DNA from: Carallia brachiata
Lineage: Eukaryota > Streptophyta > Magnoliopsida > Malpighiales > Rhizophoraceae
Assembly (NCBI GenBank): GCA_021464245.1
Contig: JADCRB010000026.1
Span: 4,501,769 to 4,565,768, forward strand
Reading direction: 5' to 3'
DNA length: 64,000 nt
The number at the start of each line of letters is the position of its first letter. The stretch's first letter is position 1. This document shows positions 15,201-27,842 of this stretch, piece by piece. Below the pieces are notes generated by a model, which did no database searches, was not told the DNA's origin, and saw only the letters and a program-made list of their open reading frames with translations. The position numbers were made by a program, and so were the translations under genes.

Positions 15201-16048
15201 ATAATGTCGCATGTGTTAGGTACGTTGAAAATCTTTTTTTTTTTTTTTTTGGTGCGAAGTACGGTAGAAAATCTTTGATTTTCTTTCCAAGAAGACATGA
15301 TCGAGGTGTGTACTATTTTCCCAGATGCATTTTTGGCATTATCAATAACAAAATCTGCATCAAATATAGGGTGTGTCCATCTTCAGAAAAGAATCATAAT
15401 CACTAAATAGGCAATTATTCGAATTTTAATGGGAATCAATTAAAAGAAAATTACTGGCAATTTTGGCAGTTCTCATGGAGCCAGGTGCTTGGACAAACCT
15501 AGAAGAGAATACCGAGACAAATAAATGAATTAAGTAAGGATTAACTATAAGAACAATTGTGCTTGAAATTTGCAAAGAAATTATTATTGTTAAGTATCAA
15601 GATGATTTAATTGGGGAATCCTTGTTCCAATGAGTTATTTCTTTTTTGGATAAGAAGACAAGATGTGTTAGAGTAAGATGTCATTATTACACTTAAATAA
15701 TAATTACAAGTAGTGACATTCTCCTATTTAACATCATCTGACAAATTTTTTATGTTTTTATTTTTTTATAAATTTAATTATCAAACGATTTATATAACTT
15801 TATTATTGTTTTAAACCTAATATTGGGAAGCAAAGAAGTGTTTCCTGTGTATTATTGGATGAAAATGACAAAATAGATGGAAAATCATTTTTTTTTTCTC
15901 AGATAATTACAAGACTTCACATATTATTGAGATCGTCTGCCTTTCCTTTCCTGATAAGATTGGAGTGGAAAATGTTAGTCAACAAGTAAGTACAAATTCT
16001 GGTTGTTAATTGAAAGTTCACATGGTAATGTTTAATCTGATGAGGCTA

Positions 16049-16051
16049 TAC

Positions 16052-16099
<48 letters not shown>
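16049..16099. repeat. (TA)n(GA)n compound microsatellite
   Basis: A short TA run passes into about 17 GA repeats. It is intergenic. Confidence 0.9.
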
Positions 16100-16101
<2 letters not shown>

Positions 16102-16954
16102 AGTAGCCAAATTGCAAAACAAATGGGTAGCAAAATAGAACGGGAAAACTGGAAGTGCCAAGGCACTGAACGATTTCCAAATTTAATGCTTTTTTATTTT
16201 ATGTTAGTGTTACAGAGGAAAACAAAACTTTTTTTTCTTTTAATTACCAAAGTATTGGGGACAGGTTTGAAAATGTTGATTCTGGTTCAAGCACCACACG
16301 CCTCTAAATACGACAATTAAGAGCTAAAACACAGGACAGTAACTATGTTGGTACTTCAAAATCAAAACAGTAAACAATGAACCAATAAAAAAGGTGTTCG
16401 TGTGATGCAATAACAAAACAAAAATTTTAAATAATAAGCTACGAATTACAAAATATTTCTCCATTTTTTTTTAAAAGTCTTTCTCTCAATTCTAGGATTA
16501 TAGAGCACAGCACAGTGACTTTATTTTGGTCCCTATAAGAGGTTGTTTTCATTGGGGGGTCCGGCTTGGTGTGTGTGCCGTTGCATTGTCTCCCCGCCAA
16601 CAAAACACACCGAAAGCGCAAATGATTTTCCAAAATCCAACAACTTCTCTCTCTCTCTGTGTCACTGTACATATGACTACATACATTAAACACACACTGT
16701 TCTATTAGAAGAAAAAGATTCCGTGAATTAGACAAGTCTTTAATGGAGTATTGTATGAGTAAAAATAAAAATCTAAAAATATTACAGGAATACGGTCGGA
16801 GAAATAAAATAGTAGTAGAAATGAATTTAAAAATATACAATTTACGTTTTTTCTATGTATAATAAGTTATAATTATAATTAAATAAAATAAGTTGGCATT
16901 CAAATTATGTCTAATTTTTTTTTATGAAAAAAAATATAAATACAAAATTTAGAT

Positions 16955-17060
16955 ATTAAATGATGATATGAATCCATTATTTGAATCTTAATAATTAATT
17001 GAATGATGAATTCAGTACAGTCAATATTTAAATTTCAATAGTTAGTTTTTATCATTATTT
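16955..17060. repeat. AT-rich foldback-like repeat, copy 1
   Basis: The segment has the outline GATATGAATCCATTATTTGAA, then TTAATAATTAATTGAAT, then ATATTTAAATTTCAATAGTTA, with the outer parts roughly complementary. It resembles the AT-rich segments near 25720 and 37205. The low sequence complexity limits confidence. Confidence 0.3.
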
Positions 17061-17504
17061 TGTGTCTAATTTTTATATGTATATAATAAGACTTTTTTTT
17101 ATATACACGTAGAATACCATTAAGTAGCTTTGTATAAGTAACTCTAAAATATCAATGTAATTTTATTTAGTTGTATCTAATATTTTTTTTATTTTTTTAT
17201 TTTTTTATTTTTTTAAATTCAAGCCATGACTCATTTCATTTTAAAATTTTTAACCGCTTATATGACCAATTTTTTTTTTTTTTTTGGTATAATCACTCTT
17301 GGTCACACTTTATGATAAAAGAAAACATGAAAAATTTATAAATATGCAAAAAGAGACAAGCGTGAAACCCACTCTGTTAAAAATCAATCGCTGCTTTTTC
17401 CCTTGTTTCTCTGCTTTTTTAGTTCCTTTCTATTCTCTCGGTCCATTTGACTGTCACTCTCTCAAGCTATCTGCACCACACCCACATCAGAGAGGAAGAA
17501 GAGC

Positions 17505-17505
<1 letters not shown>

Positions 17506-17543
<38 letters not shown>
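17506..17543. repeat. (GA)n microsatellite in the cyclin D3 leader
   Basis: About 19 GA repeats end directly at the ATG of a short upstream open frame, 80 bases before the cyclin D3 start. GA-rich leaders are common in plants. Confidence 0.9.
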
Positions 17544-17551
<8 letters not shown>

Positions 17552-17582
17552 GGGCTTTACTCTTTTGTTTTGCTTTGTATAA
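17544..17582 (+). CDS. Upstream open reading frame in the cyclin D3 leader (12 aa)
   Basis: ATG at 17544 opens a 12-codon frame (MAMGFTLLFCFV) that stops at 17580-17582, 40 bases before the cyclin D3 ATG. It starts with the same nine bases, ATGGCAATG, as the main frame, so the leader may contain a local duplication. It would be translated only if the transcript starts upstream of the GA repeat, which the sequence alone cannot show. Confidence 0.4.
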
Positions 17583-17622
17583 TGAGATCAAGTGAACCAG
17601 AACCTCTTCTTCCGAGAAGAAG

Positions 17623-17768
17623 ATGGCAATGCATCAACACGAGCAACAACAGGAGCAAAGTGGGGCAGCAGCTGACCAGAACTCTTCGATCCTCCTGCTA
17701 GATTCTCTCTATTGTGAAGAGGAGAGATGGGAAGAAGAGGAGGAGGAAGAAGAAGAGGTTTCCCAAGT

Positions 17769-17800
<32 letters not shown>

Positions 17801-19595
17801 GTACTTTTAATAATGGAATGAGAAAGAACACATCTTTTTTCCCAATTTCATTGCTTGAACAGGACTTGTTCTGGGAAGATGAGGAGCTTTTCTCGCTCTT
17901 CTCAAAAGAACAAGAACAAGCTTTGAGTGTCAACAACAATGAGAAAAAAGAATCTTCTTTCTTTGTGGTTCGTCAAGAGGCTGTGGAGTGGATGCTTAAG
18001 GTCATTGCCCATTATGGGTTTTCGGCTCTGACTGCAATCTTGGCTGTTAACTATCTTGATAGGTTCATTTCTAGTGCCCATTATCAAAAAGATAAGCCTT
18101 GGATGATTCAGCTTGTGGCTGTGGCTTGTCTTTCTTTGGCTGCAAAGGTTGAAGAGACCCAAGTGCCTCTTCTTTTAGACCTTCAAGTATGTCTTATCAA
18201 AAACATTTAATTTTGTACATCTTTTCATTACTTTGATTTTTCAGAATCATGGGAGATTTTTATTTGCTTTTTTGTTCTGTTCTTCTAGGTGGGGGAGACA
18301 AAGTATGTATTTGAGGCCAAAACCATTCAAAGAATGGAGCTTTTGGTGCTGTCTGCACTTAAATGGAAGATGCATCCGGTAACTCCACTTTCATTTCTCG
18401 ATCACATTATTAGGAGGCTTGGATTGAAGACCCATCTTCACTGGGAGTTCTTTAGGAGATGTGAGACTCTTCTTCTCTCTGTGGTCTCTGGTAAGCATGG
18501 TATCTTTAATAACGGCTGTTCAAATCCCCACTCTTGACCATTATCTTAGATTTCTCGATAAAAACAAAGCAGAAAGATTAAAAAAAGAAAAAAAGATGAT
18601 GATGATGCCCCTTTAATCACTTTCTCATTATTTGAAATCGATTAATGTGTGTTTTCCTTTGATGGGTTTTGTAGATTCCAGCTCAGTCGGTTATCTACCA
18701 TCTGTGCTGGCCACAGCTACTATGATGCACGTTATAGACCAAGTTGAGCCCTTTAATTCCATTGACTATCAAAACCAGCTTCTGGGTGTCCTCAAAATAA
18801 GCGAGGTTAGTACATTGTTATCATTAATTAACAGAATAACCACTTTTCTATACGAATTGTCTTTTTTTTTTTTAATTACTATTCTATTTTATTCTATTAT
18901 AATTTTATACATATTATACTGTATGATATTATGAAATATATTAATTTTATTCTATATACCTATAATTGAATAAAACTATGCATCTTATATTATCTTATAT
19001 TTATACTATATCATGTACTATACGCATTCTACGACTATATTCTTTATGGTGCCTTGTTTAACAGTGTCAAGTTTGCTGCTTTCTTTTTGTCCTTTTTCTT
19101 TTGTAACAGGAAAAAGTGAAGGGTTGTTATCAATTAATTCTTGAGCTGTCAAAGGCAGGAACCATGGCCGCTAAGAAGACTAACAAGCGCAAGTATGAGC
19201 CAATCCCTAGCAGTCCTAGTGGTGTAATTGATGCAGTTCTCAGTTGTGACAGCTCAACGGCTCTTGGGCTCTGGGGTCTTCAGTCTCTTCATCTCCAAAG
19301 CCTCTTTTTAAGAAGAGCAGAAACCAAGACCAATGGGTCTTCGTGGACATTGTCGCCAGCCCCCATTGATCGATCTCTCTTATCTATGTTTTGCTATGGC
19401 CATTCCCCATTAAACTCTGCATTGGCTCTGAAATTCCAATATTGCCCACCGTATTTCGTTAGTGTCCATCTAATTGACACCACTCTCACGGATATGGACG
19501 GGATTCTGGAAGATGAGCAGGGATGGGAAGGTCATTTCACTATGTCTTTGGCCCACTTTCTGTTCACATGTGTAACTGTAAGCCTATTATATTAG
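17623..19595 (+). CDS. CYCD3: Cyclin D3 (4 exons; apparent 1-base frameshift near the C-terminus)
   Basis: Exons: 17623-18186, 18289-18490, 18675-18805, 19110-19595, all in phase. D-type cyclins activate CDKA at G1/S to phosphorylate RBR. Visible are the RBR-binding LxCxE motif (LYCEE, residues 29-33), runs of nine Glu (37-45) and nine Asn (51-59), the N-terminal cyclin box (about 100-200, [26 protein letters not shown]) and the C-terminal cyclin fold. In exon 4, after [18 protein letters not shown], the CYCD3 tail continues only if one base is added near 19256. The shifted frame then reads [20 protein letters not shown] and ends [10 protein letters not shown] with stop at 19367-19369, as in other CYCD3 proteins. 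As printed, the frame drifts into unrelated residues and runs to 19595 (460 aa). Either the base is lost in the assembly or the allele has an altered tail. Confidence 0.92.
17724..17799. repeat. Coding triplet repeats: GAG/GAA run and (AAT)9
   Basis: Two in-frame triplet repeats in cyclin D3 exon 1 encode poly-Glu and poly-Asn. The second is an uninterrupted (AAT)9 at 17773-17799. The cyclin's N-terminal linker is therefore likely to vary in length between individuals. Confidence 0.9.
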
Positions 19596-20947
19596 TCTCT
19601 CCGGGAGCATACTTTATATGGACATATTCCTATGATATTCGTGGAAATAAAGTCAAATAATTTTTGTTAATTTGTAATAAAATTCTCTTCTTCCCTCTTT
19701 CTTCTTTTTTTTAATCTTTTTTGCATAAGCATTTTCTAATTCATTATTACCCTTATCAAGCATGACATATAGATATTAGATCTCCATGTCTCGTGCTAAA
19801 TGGGATTTTTTATAATCTTAATTAACCATTGATTAAGATATAGATTATGGGTTTGTCTGTTTGCATGTGGAGAGAGGAGCAGCCTGTCTGCCAGTGGGGT
19901 TATGGGGTTTGGTTTTAAGTGAGACTTTTTGATTGGGGAGGTTTGACCTCGTTGGAAGAGCGGCACAGCCTTCCCCCCACTCCAATTCTCTTTGTTGTTG
20001 AGACTTGAAGCTGACCTTTTTAATTCCCTGTCTGCCCTTCTCTTTCTCTAAAACCTGATGCATCCGTGGCCGTTGGATTTCTCTTTTTGGCTCCAAGACC
20101 AGCCATAGAGTAAAAGGATTGTTCTGCACTCGCGCTTTAAAAGTGAGAGGCCAACTTAACACAAACAAGATCCTGCAGTGCAGGAATTCAATTCATGTCC
20201 TTTTCAATGCTGTTATCTGCAAGGTTTAGTAGTATGGTCCAGTAGTTAGTTACGACTTTGATATCTCAATGAAAAGTTTGAGGTCCATTTGCAGCCAGCG
20301 TACATTACAACTTACTGGAACTGTGATTATTGAACATTTGATTTTCAATAGAGTGAGCCTGAATTACACCCAGAAGTAATTATTGCACCAGGAAGTGGGA
20401 ACCTCTTTTACAATCTCATCATCGCGACGGATACGGTTCCTTTGTATCAAATTTTTACTTAATTTTATTTACCTCTTTAGATTCTTTCTACTAACAATAA
20501 GTTTGAGTGGCTAAAGTCGATATTGGTTATTGTTAAATCTTGTAAGTGTAACGACCCATTAATTTAATGTTCCTTTTAAGAGATGACATGAACTTTTGCA
20601 AAGAGTATTTTGAACAAAATAGAAAGGTACGTACTAGCATGCCATAAAAGCATTGTTCCCCTAATTTTGCCGATATACCAATGACGATCCATTGGCAATT
20701 TTCCCCCTACCCCCATGAAAACCACCCCCAATTCTTTGGTAAATTGTTTTTTGCTCCCATTAAAATTATTTCACATGCATCTTGTTCATTTATTCCCTTT
20801 CAATTTGTCTCAAGTCCCAACTCTATCTAAATTGCCGTCAATCCTCATTCAAATTGCCGTTCGCTCCCAATCAAATTACTTTCTAGCCCCTTTTCACATG
20901 CAATTTGTCTTTTACACCTTGCTAATTTCCTGATTCCCAAGGCAAAT

Positions 20948-20949
<2 letters not shown>

Positions 20950-20986
<37 letters not shown>
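20950..20986. repeat. (TA)n microsatellite
   Basis: An uninterrupted TA run of about 18 units, followed by ACACGTGTGTATAT. Confidence 0.9.
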
Positions 20987-20990
<4 letters not shown>

Positions 20991-23900
20991 GTGTGTATAT
21001 AAAAATTGAGTGATTTTTAATTTAATTCATATTTTTTAATGAGTATAATTTATTTATAATTTTAAACTACATAATGAACAGGGTTTACTTGAAATAAAAA
21101 ATAAAAAATAAATGTTATTGTTAGATTATGAATAAATTTTATTCACACAGAAAAAAAAGTAAAATTAGTAAGTATTTAAAAAATTGTTATTTAAATTGTT
21201 TAATTGTCCCCCGCTTCCTCAAATATATATTTTTGTATAATTTTATAAAACTTGGTGAACTTTTTGCTTCATCCCCCCCTTCCCCCACCAAAAAAAAAAG
21301 AAATTTTCTTCATTCGTCCCTGCTCATCTAGTCATCTTTTGAATAGTTTTAGTTCTGGCATACGCCAATGGTACATAGAATCCTGAAGGGTGCTTTATGC
21401 CTTTACGTCCACTTCCATACACTTCATTATAATTAATGGCTAATTGTTCTTCTTTTCTTGAGTTGTTATTAAGTGGACGAGACTAACTTGGATTTAACAG
21501 CACAATCTAGCCAAATTAAAGTGTCACAAAAGTTAGGATACCCACTATAGAAGTTCACAAACACATCCTCATGGTCATCCTTATCAATTCTTGATGATGA
21601 TCTCCAAAAAAAAAAAAAAGTGCCATTCTTCATTCTTCCCTCAATTTGCAGGAGATTCATGATGCACATTTTAGCGGTGGATTCTACCTAAACCATATCT
21701 ATGCTGCTCCTTTTGGTTTCTTCTTTGCTTTATAGTTTTTTTCCTTTATTTTTGAACCTTTTTTTTTTCATGCCTCGCTCGCTTTTCTCACATGCTGTGC
21801 ACAGTGCACTAAATATTATTTCTCGAAATCCATCCAATCCAACGCAAGCAGCAGTGCATGCCAGCCAGCTTTGTTGGAAAAATAAGTCACCGCCCATGCA
21901 ACTATTGCCACGAGTCATTCTCTTCATCTAGCGTGTTTACTATTTTGTTGATGCATTTAGCGCACAAGGCTGTTTCATACAATATTATCTCACAGCTCCA
22001 AATACTTAGTACAATATGTTATGTTTTGACGATCAATAATTAAGGATGTGAAAGAGTATATAGTTCTACATCCATAAAATATAAAGATTATACAGGTCTT
22101 GTGATATTTTTAGTTTTTCTATCTATTAGTTTGAGTTTTTAAGTGATTTGAAATTTTAAAACTTTATTTAAAATGATATGTTAACTTGATTTACTCTTTT
22201 ACTACACTCGCTATTAGGCAATTTGGCCCGATCAGACTGAGTACATGTCAAGAGAGTGTGTGAAAAATATGAAATCTAATGTAAATAAAATACAAAGATC
22301 TTGACATGTAATTTTTTATAATTTATTAAGGTAAATTATGTAATTTTTGATTGGCATGTCAGCTCGGGGATTAGGAGAAAATTGAAAATGTTGGAGGTTC
22401 ACATCATAACATAATGTGTAATCAATCCAATTCTAATGGTTGCCGACAAAAACTCTCAATCTCGCAAATCAAGGTCGCATTTGACGATATTTTCAGATAA
22501 ACCCTGGAACAAGCAATGAAAATCTACAAGCAAAGGAAACAAGAAGTCTTCGCCTCAAAAGAAAGTATAGAAGAAAGACAGAAATTTGTCTGGTCTTGGC
22601 TGTAGTAGGTTTTGGTTGAAGTGTCACTTGAGCTATATACTATGTTTTAAAAAGCTGTATGGTGGGAGATTTTTGACATTGGGAGACAAAATCTTTCATA
22701 TGATGGGAAGATGTCTTTGCTCCCCTTTTTTTCCCTTCTCCACTTTGAGGTTGGTAGGGCGTTGATGACAGTAGATGCATGCCTAGTGCTCATGATTTTT
22801 TTTTGTTTTTTGGGGGTGGGGTGGGCTGGAAGAGAGAGAGAATTTGTTGTTTTTTTACTTGAAATAAATTTAAGTAAAGAAAGTTACTCCAATTTAAGAT
22901 AAGAAAAGTTTTAGATTTTAAAAAAATTTATATTAAATTTATATATTACTTATAAAAAAGAATCGTTAGTAAAATTTAAATTTAAAATCTTTTAATAAGA
23001 GATAAAAATTTTACCAATTGAGTCCATTTTTTGTTGTTGATTTTTTTTTTTTTCAAAGAGAAATAATTTGCTCTCTCAAGGTCAAAGATCATGAAGTCAG
23101 TGTGCCCCCACACAAATAATTGTAGAATAATATGATCAAATGGCAAAGGCTTAATATTTTGATCTTATATAAAAATTTCATTTGACCTGGTCTTCCCTTG
23201 TTATTGTTGCATCAATGACTAACAATGAATCTACAATTTCAATTTTGGACCAAGGCCCACTCTGTAATTTTCCTTCCACTCTCTCTTGCTCGACAGCTGT
23301 AAAGTTCCAAAGACAATGAAAAAAGATGACCACATGGATATCTGTAGGCATAGCCTTCTTTGCCCGGCTAATGTCTCAGCCTAGTGTTTGTTACATTTTG
23401 CGAAAGGAAAAAAAAATCTTTTTTTTTCGAGGAAAATAGAAAAAAAAAAAATCCTCCAAAGCCCTTCCATGTCTGGTTCTTGGATGTTCCACTGGACTCT
23501 CCATAAACTATACCAAAATGTTAAGAATCCAAAAGCAATATTTACAGACCAATGTATAGGTTTATTTGTTTTTTCTTTAACTTGTGAATAAATAGAACGA
23601 AAATGTCTTCTAGCTTAGTCATCATTAAAGTAAATTGTGTCAGGGTGTGAATTGTCACCTTGGACCAAACCAAAAAGGTTGAATTGTCTAATAGAAGAAA
23701 AAAGAAAAGCTTTGAAACTTGATTTTCTGCAGAGTCAACCAGATCAGTTTAATAAATGAACATATTTTTCTTCTTTGAACACTATTTCGCGGAGTGGGTG
23801 CTTAAAGGATCTTTCATAATTGAAGCAGGCTGTCCAGCTTCTGGCACATCTTCTGATTGGGGCTTTTTCGGTACATGGTCACAAGCTAAGTACTCTATTC

Positions 23901-25714
23901 ACTTGATGGGTAACAACTAACAAGCAACAACAGATATTATTACTTCAGAAATTGATATAGTTGAAACGTTGCATTAATTTCTGATTTACTTCAATAAATG
24001 CAACAAAGATGCCTGTTCAACTACATTTCTTACTTCGAAAACAGTTCATAATTGCAAATTCATAGCTTGCCTACTTCAAAGTTTGCACAAAATGATTTTC
24101 CTTGAATAAAATGGTTTCCACCCTAGGTATGGAAAATGGGAATTTGTGATCTCACTACCCAAACCCAGATGACGATTTCAAGCAAAGCAAGTAATTGCCA
24201 GTGCATTAAATGTCATTCTACGCAATTATGGGTCATTCATTTTAATTAAGAACCCAGGTGAAATGTTTTTTTTTTTTCCTTAGCTACTAGAAAAGATTTC
24301 CACTTGGAGATTCGAGGTGTTGTGGTTGGATGAGGCTACCCCCACCTGTACCTGTAATCTAATTAACTATAGTCATTATTTTGAGCAAGAAAATGATATA
24401 GAGCTACTATAGTGATGAGAAGCTGTTAATTGCATGAGTATAAAAATTACTTTCTTGAAATTCTATCATTTGATGCCATTGTAAGCATTTAAAGTTAGAA
24501 GTTCTGCTTCCTCAGTTTGTTGCATCTCATTATTCCTGTTAGATAGAGGAAAGAAAGTATTTCAAGGTCCCGAGGACTTTGAAATTTATCCATATGGTCC
24601 CAGGCAGCCCTCCTGGCTTTCTGAGAACTATGGCCCTCCAAAGGATCAGAAAACAGGCCCCATAAGCTTCTGTCAACTTCCTTACATTGCACATCACTTG
24701 CGTGAGTCCAGTAATTGAGCTAGCTTTTCTTCTTCCCTATTTCATCACTTCTGTCAAAATTGTACAGCAGAATTGGCATCCAATGAGTTAGAAAGACTAA
24801 TTTTCATGGGGTCACCATCTCATGTAAGGCCAAAAATTCAAACCCATTTGCAATTGAATCTGGTTCTAGAATTTGAACAATGCAATTCATGTGAAGGGTA
24901 ACACATGATATTATTATGTACTCCTATCAAGACATCTGCTTCACCAAAGAAGATAAGGGAAATTTGTGGTCCAACTTAGCTGAAGCTGAGCTTTTTTTTT
25001 TTAAAAGAATTATGCTGAAGATGAACTTCATTTACTTTCTCAAAGCCCTTCCCTTTGATAATTTGAACTTCTAATAATTCAAGTACTTTGAATGCTTGGT
25101 CTGATCTAGTGGATTAGTTTTCTAGTACAGCATGAGAAGATTAAAAATTATAGGCCTCACCTTGGAAGGCTTGGATGATCATTCATGGTTGTAGTAACAA
25201 CTTTATGGTTGGGCTTGAATTGATTATTCTTTGAATAAACTCATCTAAGATACTAAATGAACTGAATTCAGGTAGTTCATGGGCATCTTGTCCATTTTAA
25301 GTTATTTGAAAAACTTTGGACGGTCATGGTCCCATACAGGTATAAATTCATCTAAACCTTTCATTTCACCATCTTATGGGACCTAATTGGTGAACCTTCA
25401 ATGAAGCAAAAATTGCCAAGTTCTTCCATACCTATAGCCCCTTGCACATAAAAGCAAATGGCTAAACAGGAAGTAGACAAATTGCATTTAATAGAGAAAT
25501 TATAGCATGCAATGGGTTGGTGGTCCTTAGGTGGGTTAAATTAAATTGTTCAGTGGTTCTGTTACTGTATTTTTAGGAGGTAGAAATTTGTGTTTGTGAG
25601 CCAATTTGGTTGGTTTTAGGTAGAAATTTATCCATGTAGGCAATTGCAAGTTGGTTTTTAAGGAGTCAGTAAGAGTCTCACCACATTAATGTAAAAGTAG
25701 ACACAAAATAATAA

Positions 25715-25815
25715 TAAAGACATATTATTTAAATTTAAATTATTAACTATATTAAACTTATAATTTAATTAATAATTAAAATTTAAATAATAAATTTATA
25801 TTATTATTTTTTTAA
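25715..25815. repeat. AT-rich foldback-like repeat, copy 2
   Basis: The segment is close to that at 37195-37310. Both read TTATTTAAATTT, then ACTAT, then AATTTAATTAATAATTAAAAT, then AATAATAAATTT and TTATTATTTT. The two halves are roughly complementary (AATAATAAAT against ATTATTTAAAT), giving a foldback. Probably a degenerate MITE. Confidence 0.4.
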
Positions 25816-27164
25816 ACTTTATATAGATGTTTTTATTTTTTCCGTCAAGAATCTCATTACATGAGTGGTCAGAAAGAAAAAGACAAAAGGTATTTGATGT
25901 CCGGGGGCCAGCTATGTCCCATGTCTGTGAAACTTGGTTGCCATCCTGTAAGCATGTCTGCTCTCTCAGACAAAGATTTGGGGTATCTCTTGACAGGTTA
26001 GGGTGGCCCAAATCCTATCCCTGTAGGCCAGGATATTTTTTTTGAGAGACCAGAAAGTTACACTTATAAAGAACGAGTTTAGTATTTGATTATGAACAAA
26101 TAGCATTGCTTAAAAAGGAATAATTAGATTAAAAGTATGATTAAAAGAAAAACAGAAAATATGTCAATCAACGACAATCCTGATTATTCACAAAACTCTG
26201 GAGCAGTGCAATACAAGAAGCTGCAAGAAGTGGAAAAGAAGGGAACAAAAAAAATCCAGGTTAGAAACATTAAAACCTCGATAAAACTGATATGATTTGT
26301 CATCTTGTTTTTTTTGTGTTGACCCTAGAAAGTTACCTTATTATAATCGTATTTTTGGCTGAATTTGTTGTCAATATCGAACTTGTTGCTAGTTCCTTCG
26401 CACACGGTGCATAATCATCAAAGATACCATACGTGTAATGCTCCTCCTTTTTTGTAGGCCAATCTCACAAGTCTGGAGTTACCCTTGAGGAGCTGCAATA
26501 TACCCATATAGATACAAAGATGTGGGATAGTGACAACCAAGCTTTTCGTCATTCAGAGACTTCAGTGATGGGACTGGCTATCATATGCACTTTTTAACAG
26601 TGGATTATTATTATTATTTTTTCTAAGAGTCCTACCACATGTTTAAATAAAGTTAAAATAATTTATAATTTATTTAATAATATTTTATAATTTATTTTAA
26701 ATTTAATATTTATATTATTTTAATTTTACTTTAATTATATTTAAAAATTTATTAAATATTAGTTATTTATTTATTTTTTAATTGTACCCCACCATGTCAT
26801 TTCGTGCAGGAGCACAATGAGGACCATCAGTCCACAATCGTTATTCACAGAGCTTTCAGCCCGTGACTTCCGTATGCCACCGCACAAGTGTTGAAAATAT
26901 GGATTATGATGGCCTAGCAGAAACTACAGTCATATCAAAGGTTATCAGTGTCATCACATAAGGTGGGACAGGAAAGATAGAGGAGAGCAAAGGCAATGTT
27001 TTGAGGCTAACCCCCACACGCTCACGAGCAGCACAGCCTCAGCCAAATTACACTGGGGCAAGCTGTTAGTCATGATCATTCAGCCACAGCTGGTGGAGAC
27101 AAGCTATATTTCAGCCCCTTAGCTTGAATCAAAGATAAAAAAATTAAGAATTATTTTATTTGGG

Positions 27165-27315
27165 TGGGCAGGCGTTAGCCCAATTCGTAGAGGGTGTGCC
27201 CTCCACCACCTCAGACAAGTGTTCAAACCCCCACTTGGGCCACATCCCGCCTTCCTCTTATATGTCCAAATATGAGCTTCCACCCTGTTCGGCTACTAAC
27301 AAAAAAAAAAAAAAA
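27165..27315 (+). mobile_element. tRNA-derived SINE-like element
   Basis: An A-box-like GCGTTAGCCCAATTCGTAGAGG (internal 20 bases, near 27173) and a B-box-like GTGTTCAAACCCCCA (about 27219) stand in tRNA-like spacing. They are followed by CTTGGGCCACATCCCGCC and a 3' run of about 15 A (27300-27314). No clear target duplication was found, so it may be older. The A-box differs from that of the element at 365-597, so it is probably a different family. Confidence 0.6.
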
Positions 27316-27842
27316 CATACAAAAGTCTGGCCTAGTTCGTATATTCAGGCTGAAAATCTTTTCCGACCCGCCACCCAAGAAACAAAAAGAATAGAGAAAA
27401 TGTAATTCCAGTCCAGCCCAAGTGACGGGAAAAAGCTGGGCCAACAAAGTCGATTCCCCCAAAGCCTACCCAATCTGGGGTCAAACCAGGTAGGTGTCCT
27501 AGCTTTTGAGTTTGTGACCAATTATTCATTCGTATGGTAATGCCTATTTCCATTCTATGATTGTTATCACGCACGAATCAGACAGTCCAACATGAACAAT
27601 CTAGAATTGGCACATGTTACATTGACAAACACGAATCATCTAGGTTTAAAATAAGCAACCTCCAACTTCCATTGAATCTTCTCATGGTAGGTTTTAATGT
27701 TAAAATAAGTTGAATGTCTCATGGTTAGTACAAAACACAGCTCTGCCGAGAAGCCCATAATGCCAAGCAATTAGACCATAGAAGTTTCGGAAAAAGAAAT
27801 GAGAGGCAACTCTTGTCCCAGGGCTGACAAAAGATCAAATGA

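Larger units (their letters stand above)
12243..17543. other. Intergenic region between C2-protein and cyclin D3 genes
   Basis: The first few hundred bases are probably the 3' untranslated region of the C2 gene. The rest has no exon chain I can support. It holds a (TA)n(GA)n microsatellite (about 16049-16099) and an AT-rich foldback-like repeat (about 16955-17060). Short open frames such as 12895-13149 and 15080-15406 show no recognisable features. Confidence 0.55.
19596..27842. other. 8.2-kb gene-free region between cyclin D3 and RPB3
   Basis: No exon chain, tRNA or known microRNA sequence was recognised. It holds a (TA)n microsatellite (20950-20986), a short imperfect hairpin (about 22680-22722), AT-rich repeats (about 25715-25815 and 26640-26790) and a SINE-like element ending at about 27315. 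Much of it looks like ordinary unique sequence, so distal regulatory DNA or an unspliced non-coding RNA cannot be excluded. Confidence 0.5.

Noticed and set aside
25827..26045. Open frame of 72 codons in both directions around 25.9 kb
   Set aside because: A GC-balanced patch that looks coding at first, but no family, splice partner or conservation clue.
26450..26530. LRR-like peptide NLTSLELPLRSCNI after an acceptor-like TTTTTTGTAG
   Set aside because: Only about 18 codons before a stop and no neighbouring exon. Chance resemblance.
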